From positions 1-45,850 of the forward strand of contig CAIVKH010000007.1 in assembly GCA_903906425.1 (NCBI GenBank): a DNA stretch of 45,850 nt, given 5' to 3'. The stretch's first letter is position 1; each line of letters starts with the position of its first letter. Position numbers and translations under genes: made by a program. Below the pieces are notes generated by a model that saw only the letters and a program-made list of their open reading frames with translations, was not told the DNA's origin and did not search any database. Source of the DNA: an uncultured bacterium (lineage in GTDB: Bacteria; Verrucomicrobiota; Kiritimatiellia; CAIVKH01). Below are positions 38,520 to 45,850 of this stretch, piece after piece.

Positions 38520-38550
38520 GTGTCACACCGCGCCTGTCGCGGTGTGACAC
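38520..38550 (-). promoter_or_regulatory. 13-bp perfect inverted repeat upstream of dnaK
   Basis: GTGTCACACCGCG (38520-38532) and CGCGGTGTGACAC (38538-38550) with a 5-nt loop, between the end of the rhomboid gene and dnaK, 163 nt upstream of the dnaK start. A small palindrome GCATATATGC lies next to it at 38505-38514. There is no T-run, so it is not a classical terminator. It could be an operator or a leader hairpin for dnaK. The rest of 38357-38504 shows no gene or clear promoter. Confidence 0.5.
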
Positions 38551-38557
38551 CGGAAGT

Positions 38558-38605
38558 CTCCAATCATTGGAAACGACCGGGACCGAAAACTTCCAATGAT
38601 TGGGA
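38558..38605. repeat. phased palindrome pair 9 (33 bp)
   Basis: CTCCAATCATTGGAA at 38558-38572 and TTCCAATGATTGGGA at 38591-38605, start-to-start 33 bp with an 18-bp spacer. Each copy has one mismatch; the extra G in TTGGGAA suggests an indel. On the - strand it begins 18 nt after the rhomboid stop. Confidence 0.9.
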
Positions 38606-38623
38606 AAAACCGCCGCGGCAAAT

Positions 38624-39199
38624 TCACCGGCGGCGGAGGACGAAAGCGATGGCGAAGCCGGCGACGCCGCCAGCCAGATGCGCCGTGTAGGCGACGTTGC
38701 CGTTCGTGCCGGCCATCAGAAGATAGGCAACCTGCGTTGCCGCCAGCGCGCTGATGAGCAGCCACGCCGGCAAGGCGACCGGCAGAAAAACGAGAATATA
38801 TTTTTCGCGCGGCCGCAGCGCGGCGAGCGCGCCAAGCAGTCCGCAGATTGACGCGGACGCGCCGATGAGATGAGCGTCCAGCGGCCAAACGACGGCGAGC
38901 CACACGCACGCACCGAGGATTCCGCTGAGAAAATAGATCGCGAAAAATTTCCGTACACCGACCACCCTCTCGACTTCCGGACCGACCGAAAGCAGCGACA
39001 CGAGATTCAACAGGAGATGCGACCAGTTGCCGTGTGCGAATTGATACGTGACAAATGTCCACCACTGGCCGCGCAGAAACCCGGCCGCATTCACGCCGAC
39101 CATCGCCGTGAGCAGCTCGCGCGCGGTTGCATCCAGCGCGAGAGGCGCGGCGAAGCAAAGCAGAAGCAGGACGGCGAGCGTTGTTGAACATCGGGTCAT
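38624..39199 (-). CDS. rhomboid-family intramembrane serine protease
   Basis: 191 residues, about six membrane segments. Family motifs: WWTFVTYQFAHGNWSHLLLN (residues about 46-65), the catalytic serine motif GASASICG (Ser115) and the catalytic histidine AHLAGGVAGF (His174). Rhomboids cleave membrane proteins within or near the bilayer; the substrate is unknown. It is encoded upstream of dnaK on the same strand, with a palindrome pair between them. Confidence 0.92.
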   Translation of the reverse strand: MTRCSTTLAVLLLLCFAAPLALDATARELLTAMVGVNAAGFLRGQWWTFVTYQFAHGNWSHLLLNLVSLLSVGPEVERVVGVRKFFAIYFLSGILGACVWLAVVWPLDAHLIGASASICGLLGALAALRPREKYILVFLPVALPAWLLISALAATQVAYLLMAGTNGNVAYTAHLAGGVAGFAIAFVLRRR

Positions 39200-39272
39200 G
39201 ACACACAGAGAAAGTAATGCGAATCCTTTGACAAAGAAATGTCGTTTGCTACGTTGAGCGCTCGTTTTTGCC

Positions 39273-39345
39273 GGGCCGGTAGCTCAGTTGGTAGAGCACG
39301 GGCCTTTTAAGCCTGTGGTCGCGGGTTCAAGTCCCGCCCGGCTCA
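39273..39345 (+). tRNA. tRNA-Lys(TTT)
   Basis: A 73-nt cloverleaf: acceptor stem GGGCCGG/CCGGCTC (one G-U), D-arm with AGCTCAGTTGGTAGAGC, anticodon stem CGGGC/GCCTG with loop CTTTTAA (anticodon TTT), T-arm GCGGG-TTCAAGT-CCCGC, discriminator A. CCA is not encoded. A decayed copy of its 3' half lies 5 kb downstream at 44316-44366. Confidence 0.97.
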
Positions 39346-39649
39346 CATCCGGCAAATGCAATAGAATCGGGCGTGAAATCGACATCTGCCCCACCCTTTT
39401 CGCGGGCCTTCATCTTCTGGTTTTGAGTACGAAAAGACGCGTTGAAACATCAAGATTCCAACCATTCCTCAACGTAGGTGCGGCTCACGGGTTCGCCTTT
39501 GCCATGCGCCGTTTTTGGCACTCTTCGCATCCAAATCCAACTTGCCGCAACGCTGTCCTGCGGAAGCGCGCACTTCGCGCTGTCATTGGCCACGGCGAAA
39601 GATGTAGATACACGAGACGGCATGGAAGCGCCGCGCGCGGATTGATCTC
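39346..39649 (+). other. 304-nt gap without a supported gene
   Basis: Between tRNA-Lys and the PQQ-repeat gene. I see no supported gene, promoter or terminator. TTCCAACCATTCC at 39456 recalls half of the palindrome family but is unpaired and incomplete. Confidence 0.6.
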
Positions 39650-40888
39650 ATGACGACCAAAACTGAAAAGCTCTTTCTCGCCATCGCCCTGGCACTCGCG
39701 GTCCACGCTGCCCACGCCGAGAACTGGCCGTGCTGGCGCGGACCACGCGGCGATGGATCGAGCCTGGACACGAAGGCGCCCCTTCACTGGAGCGCAACGA
39801 ACGGAGCGGTCTGGACCGCTGATATGCCGGGCACTGGACACAGCTCGCCCATCGTCTGGAATGACCGGATTTTTCTCCTGACAGCGATTCCTGAAAAGCA
39901 AGAACGATGCCTCGTGTGCGTGGATCGCGGGAGCGGACAAATTATGTGGCAGCGAACGGCGGTCGTGTCGCCGCTGGAAGCCAAACACGGGTTGAACAGC
40001 TTCGCTTCGAGCACGCCCGCGACCGACGGGCGGTTGGTGTACTGCACCTTTCTCGACAGAAACGAGATGGTGGTCGCCGCCTATGAGTTCGACGGCAATC
40101 AGAAGTGGCTGGTGCGGCCCGGGCAGTTTTTCAGCAAGCACGGCTTCTGCAGTTCGCCGGTGCTTTTCAAGGAACTGGTGATCGTCAACGGCGACCACGA
40201 CGGCGACGCCTACATCGCCGCGCTCGATCGGAGCACCGGCAAAACTGTCTGGAAAATTCCGCGCGAGAACAAGACGCGCAGCTACTGCACGCCGATCATT
40301 CGCGAACTGGCTGGCAAAACGCAAATGATCCTCTCTGGCAGCAAGTGCGTGACCAGCTATGACCCCAACACCGGCGCGCGCCACTGGATCATTGACGGCC
40401 CGACCGAGCAGACCGTCGCGTCGATGGTGTACAACGAAAAGGCCGGCCTGCTTTTTTACACCGGGGGATTTCCAGAACTGCACATCCTCGCCATCAGGCC
40501 CGACGGCGAGGGCAACGTCACGAAGACGCACATCGCGTGGCGGACCACCAAGGGTGTTTCCTACGTTCCGTCGCCCGTCTCGATCGGCGACTATTTCGTC
40601 GTTGTCACCGACAACACCGGCACGCTGACCTGCTTCGAGGCGCGCGATGGAACGATGCTCTGGAGCGAGAAGCCCGGCTTTTCTCACGCATCGCTCGTGA
40701 CGGCTGGCGGACTGGTGTACACGCTATCCGATGCCGGTGTGATGAGAATTTTCAAGCCCGGACCTGCATATCAGGAAGTCGCGAAAAACGACATTGGCGA
40801 AAAGTGCTTCGCCTCGCCGGCCATCAGCGACGGCCAGATCTTCCTGCGAAGCGACAAGCATCTGTTCTGCATCGGAACGAGTCCTTGA
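39650..40888 (+). CDS. exported PQQ-like beta-propeller repeat protein
   Basis: 412 residues. A signal peptide (LFLAIALALAVHAAHA, probable cleavage after AHA) is followed by NWPCWRGPRGDGSS, an opening typical of PQQ-repeat proteins in planctomycetes and verrucomicrobia. Propeller blades follow with repeated phrases such as LVCVDRGSGQIMW, YIAALDRSTGKTVWKIP, VTSYDPNTGARHWI and LTCFEARDGTMLW. No quinone-dehydrogenase catalytic residues are evident, so the role is more likely structural or binding (BamB-like fold) in the periplasm. No ribosome-binding site is visible. What follows it is a glycosidase remnant. Confidence 0.88.
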   Translation: MTTKTEKLFLAIALALAVHAAHAENWPCWRGPRGDGSSLDTKAPLHWSATNGAVWTADMPGTGHSSPIVWNDRIFLLTAIPEKQERCLVCVDRGSGQIMWQRTAVVSPLEAKHGLNSFASSTPATDGRLVYCTFLDRNEMVVAAYEFDGNQKWLVRPGQFFSKHGFCSSPVLFKELVIVNGDHDGDAYIAALDRSTGKTVWKIPRENKTRSYCTPIIRELAGKTQMILSGSKCVTSYDPNTGARHWIIDGPTEQTVASMVYNEKAGLLFYTGGFPELHILAIRPDGEGNVTKTHIAWRTTKGVSYVPSPVSIGDYFVVVTDNTGTLTCFEARDGTMLWSEKPGFSHASLVTAGGLVYTLSDAGVMRIFKPGPAYQEVAKNDIGEKCFASPAISDGQIFLRSDKHLFCIGTSP

Positions 40889-41072
40889 TTGGTGCTCGGG
40901 GCGATGGATTTCGGCGGTGTGGAAAAAGGCCGGATCGTGCTCGACGAAGCCTCGCTGTGGCCTGGCTGGCCGAATGACGCGAACAAACATGACGCCTGTC
41001 GCCGGCCTTCGTGCCCGCGGCAGCTGCGCTGCGGACATCGAATGGAAGAACAGCAAGGCGGAGAAACTGTAG
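40889..41072 (+). pseudogene. remnant of a GH95-type alpha-L-fucosidase
   Basis: Two short stretches in different frames match opposite ends of one family. 40892-40998 reads LGAMDFGGVEKGRIVL then SLWPGWPNDANKHDA, like the GH95 N-terminal LGAMVFGGV..LNEDTLWSGGP..N. 41004-41072 reads VAGLRARG...ADIEWKNSKAEKL and a stop, like the GH95 C-terminal GLRARGGFEVDIEWK. Some 700 residues are missing between them, plus a frame change. The simplest reading is a large internal deletion. A palindrome triplet starts 20 nt after this stop codon, as after intact genes, which independently supports a former gene end. Confidence 0.6.
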
Positions 41073-41092
41073 GATCCGCATGTGTCCATGAA

Positions 41093-41172
41093 TTCCAATC
41101 ATTGGAATTTGGGTCGCCACTCTTTTCCAATCATTGGAACTTTTCGCGCCCGGACTTTTCCAATGATTGGAA
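41093..41172. repeat. phased palindrome triplet 10
   Basis: Perfect copies at 41093-41107 (centre C), 41125-41139 (centre C) and 41158-41172 (centre G), start-to-start 32 and 33 bp. The spacers TTTGGGTCGCCACTCTT and CTTTTCGCGCCCGGACTT are unrelated to each other and to other clusters. It lies 20 nt after the stop of the GH95 remnant and 95 nt before the GH63-type gene. Confidence 0.95.
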
Positions 41173-41267
41173 TTCTCGGCTGGCGTCCTCCCGGTTTTCG
41201 GATGTGGCGATGCGATGAATGCCGTGACATGCGGTAAATTGCCTCGGTCAATATTCAGGAGTGATTC

Positions 41268-43931
<2,664 letters not shown>

Positions 43932-44279
43932 ATCAGGTTAACCGGCACGGGCGGTTGAATCATGAGCGGCAATCGGCGAGTGCCAGCCGAATTCTCGGCC
44001 CCCTGCCTCCACGGCCATGGCTGGAAACGTCGCGCAGTTATGCGGAGGCGATGAGCTGATTCACATCATTCTTTGTTGGTGGCGCGCTGGCGGCGGGCCG
44101 GAATTGAACAATCTAGCCACCGCCCTTGGTGTGAATCGAAAAATCCGCATCATTGCAAACAGCGGTCTTTTTCGTTCGCGCCCGCCTCTTTCGTTTTGCT
44201 ACGGTTCGGTTTTGCATGATTAGGAATGTGCGGAAAATATTGATCAACTTGCAGCCACGTTTCGGCCGGCTCGATAAAA
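43932..44279 (+). other. 348-nt gap without a supported gene
   Basis: A 68-codon frame at 44017-44223 has no ribosome-binding site and no family resemblance. No palindrome cluster follows the GH63 gene. The gap runs into the tRNA remnant. Confidence 0.5.
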
Positions 44280-44362
44280 GTGAGCTACATCTCAGGAAAA
44301 TGAGGAGTGGCTATAGGTCCTTTAAGCCTCTGGTCAAGTGTTCAAGTCCCGCCCAGGCTCAC
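44280..44362 (+). pseudogene. decayed tRNA-Lys copy
   Basis: 44316-44366 aligns with 39301-39350 of the tRNA-Lys region with about seven substitutions and one inserted A, sharing CTTTAAGCCT, TGGTC and TTCAAGTCCCGCCC exactly. A 5' GTGAGC (44280) can still pair with the 3' GCTCAC. The T-stem is broken (AAGTG against CCCGC) and position 33 is C, so it is not functional. It ends 24 nt before the acyltransferase start. Confidence 0.8.
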
Positions 44363-44386
44363 TTCCAATAATGCGCCAAAACCGTC

Positions 44387-45382
44387 ATGAGTGCCCATTC
44401 CTTTCGATATGCCCTTGAATATGCGCTGGCAAAGACTGCGCTCGCAATCGTGCCGCGTCTGCGCCGGCAGACCGTCGTCAGGCTCGCAAATATTTCCGGC
44501 ACCGTCGCGGTTTTTTTCGCACGGGAACAGTCGCGCGTGGCGCTGGCTAATCTCGACATCGCATTCGGCGAAAAGAAAACGCGCGTAGAAAAAGTGCAGA
44601 TTGTCCGACGGTCGTTTCAGACGTTCGCGCTGACGCTGTTGGACATGTTCTGGTTCGCATCCGATACCGCGAAGCGCACGCGCAAGTGGGTTGTCTTCGG
44701 CCCGGGCTATAGCAGTTTGTTCCAAGAACGGGCACAGATATGCGTCACGGCTCACATGGGAAACTGGGAGGTTCTTGGCATGGCATTTTCGGTATTTGGC
44801 TTTCCGCTCTCGAGCGTGGCTGCACCGCTGGCGAACCGGAAGATTGACCGCTTGTTCATCGAGATTCGGAAGAAAACAGGCCAGCAGATTTTGTCGAAGC
44901 ACGGCGCCGTGCGTGGAATGCTGAAAACGTTGAAGGGCGGCGGCAGAGTCGCCCTTGTTCTGGATCAGAATACGAAGCCTTCTGCCGGCGGAATTTTCGT
45001 GGACTTTTTTGGAGTTCCTGCTCCGGTTTCTCCGGTAGTCGCGTCGCTCGCGTTGCGAACGGGTGCGGAAATTTACATCGGGATAGGGCTGCCGGATGTG
45101 AATGGAAGATATTATTCGCCGTCGCTGGAACAGATCGCCGTCCCTGCCGGCGGCGCTGATCGGCAGGACACCGAACGGGAACTAACCGTCTCGATCATGA
45201 AAAACATTGAACAGCTCTTGCTGAAATACCCGGAGTACTGGCTGTGGATGTACAAACGATGGAAGTACATTCAGCCTGGAACCGAGGCGTCGCGATATCC
45301 CTACTACGCAAAGCAACTGTCGCAAAGAGATCTCGCCGCCTACGAAAATACCGTAAAGGCAAAACCGCGCCAACCGGCGTGA
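44387..45382 (+). CDS. lipid A biosynthesis acyltransferase (LpxL/HtrB family)
   Basis: 331 residues. It has the catalytic H-x4-E motif HMGNWE (His123, Glu128) after ICVTA, followed by GGGRVALVLDQN and FVDFFGVPAPVSPVVASLALRTGA, and ends with YPEYWLWMYKRWK. The enzyme adds a secondary acyl chain to lipid A at the inner face of the cytoplasmic membrane, which implies an LPS-bearing outer membrane. No ribosome-binding site is visible; the decayed tRNA lies directly upstream. It converges on glgC with only 18 nt between the stops. Confidence 0.92.
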   Translation: MSAHSFRYALEYALAKTALAIVPRLRRQTVVRLANISGTVAVFFAREQSRVALANLDIAFGEKKTRVEKVQIVRRSFQTFALTLLDMFWFASDTAKRTRKWVVFGPGYSSLFQERAQICVTAHMGNWEVLGMAFSVFGFPLSSVAAPLANRKIDRLFIEIRKKTGQQILSKHGAVRGMLKTLKGGGRVALVLDQNTKPSAGGIFVDFFGVPAPVSPVVASLALRTGAEIYIGIGLPDVNGRYYSPSLEQIAVPAGGADRQDTERELTVSIMKNIEQLLLKYPEYWLWMYKRWKYIQPGTEASRYPYYAKQLSQRDLAAYENTVKAKPRQPA

Positions 45383-45400
45383 AGGCGGCCGGCTGATTCG

Positions 45401-45850
45401 TCACAATCGTGCGCCTGCAGGAATGACAGTGTTCTTGGGGATGACGATCACGCCGTCGCAAACTGCAAATTGATCGGTTGTCTTGCCGTTGGCTTTTCCA
45501 TCCGGCGTAATGTACGCGCCGTCGCCGATGCGGGCGTTCTTATCAATGATCGCATTGCGGATATAGCAATCTCGTCCGACTCCCATCGGCGGCAGGCCGG
45601 GCGGCGGCTTGGATTCGTAATAATCCGCACCCATGATGACGGAGTGCTCGATAACGGTCCCCTCGCCCACACTCGCACGGATGCCAACGACGGAGTGGAG
45701 AATCCGGTGACCGGAAATGATACAGCCTTCCGAAAGCAGGCAGCGGTTGAGATCGCAGCAGTTTATTTTCGACGGCGGCAGGAATCTCATGTCGGTGTAG
45801 ATCGGCGCTTTCGCGTCATAGAAATTGAACAGCGGCTCCGGATCGGTCAG
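45401..45850 (-). CDS. glgC: glucose-1-phosphate adenylyltransferase, C-terminal part
   Basis: The open frame runs off the right edge of the window, so the 5' part is missing. What is present is the C-terminal left-handed beta-helix of GlgC: DPEPLFNFYDAKAPIYT, RFLPPSKIN, LLSEGCIISGH, SVVGIRASVGEGTVIEHSVIMGADYYES, AIIDKNARIGDGAYIT and VIVIPKNTVIPAGARL at the end. The enzyme makes ADP-glucose for glycogen synthesis. An internal ATG at 45790 is not the start, because homology extends upstream of it. Confidence 0.95.
   Translation of the reverse strand: MTDPEPLFNFYDAKAPIYTDMRFLPPSKINCCDLNRCLLSEGCIISGHRILHSVVGIRASVGEGTVIEHSVIMGADYYESKPPPGLPPMGVGRDCYIRNAIIDKNARIGDGAYITPDGKANGKTTDQFAVCDGVIVIPKNTVIPAGARL

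Noticed and set aside
39456..39470. TTCCAACCATTCC as a further palindrome copy
   Set aside because: The right arm is lost, there is no partner at 32 bp, and no stop codon lies nearby.
44017..44223. 68-codon frame before the tRNA remnant
   Set aside because: No ribosome-binding site, no recognisable family; position and composition suggest chance.

Overview
The window is GC-rich, gene-dense bacterial chromosome. It has an LPS acyltransferase (Gram-negative envelope), a bacterial V/A-type ATPase operon, Hanks-type Ser/Thr kinases, a PQQ-repeat protein of the planctomycete/verrucomicrobial type, GH63/GH95 glycosidase sequence and a RAYT/REP cluster. Together these suggest a member of the PVC superphylum (Verrucomicrobiota, Kiritimatiellota or relatives). 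This is inference from gene content; no rRNA gene is present.

Layout. 1-9.5 kb is a signalling cluster on the + strand: a broken kinase end joined out of frame to a GAF-PAS sensor kinase, an Rcp1-type receiver, a REC-HisKA_3 kinase with its LuxR-type regulator, two small proteins (one DUF2934), a degenerate GGDEF protein and a REC-PAS-HisKA-HATPase-REC hybrid kinase. 9.7-16.2 kb is a V/A-ATPase operon in the order H/G, C, I, K, F, E, A that stops after subunit A; the B and D genes expected next are absent. 16.4-26.9 kb (- strand) holds a CpaF-like ATPase, a membrane-anchored PP2C phosphatase and a 2266-residue protein with four tandem kinase domains, a membrane segment and a long C-terminal region. 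27-31.8 kb (- strand) holds a membrane/spermidine-synthase-like fusion, rpoZ, groL and groS. 31.9-36.3 kb looks accessory: a ParB-like protein, two 21-bp-period repeat arrays, an IS200-like RAYT transposase among REP hairpins, a second hairpin family and an AT-richer ClpP/SDH-type protease. 36.4-39.3 kb holds dnaK, a rhomboid protease and tRNA-Lys. 39.6-45.85 kb holds a PQQ-repeat protein, a GH95 remnant, a GH63-type glucosidase, a tRNA-Lys remnant, a lipid A acyltransferase and the 3' part of glgC.

The strongest unexplained signal is a family of 15-bp palindromes, TTCCAAT-S-ATTGGAA. I count 22 copies in ten clusters of two or three. Within a cluster the start-to-start distance is 32 bp in ten of twelve intervals and 33 bp in the other two, while the 17-18 bp between copies is GC-rich and unrelated from cluster to cluster. 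All clusters are intergenic. Nine of ten begin 3-36 nt after a stop codon on that gene's strand, counting one pseudogene. No U-run follows them. They look like phased, helical-face-aligned sites or tandem RNA hairpins marking gene 3' ends. They are absent from the 31.5-36.3 kb accessory stretch, where REP hairpins occur instead.
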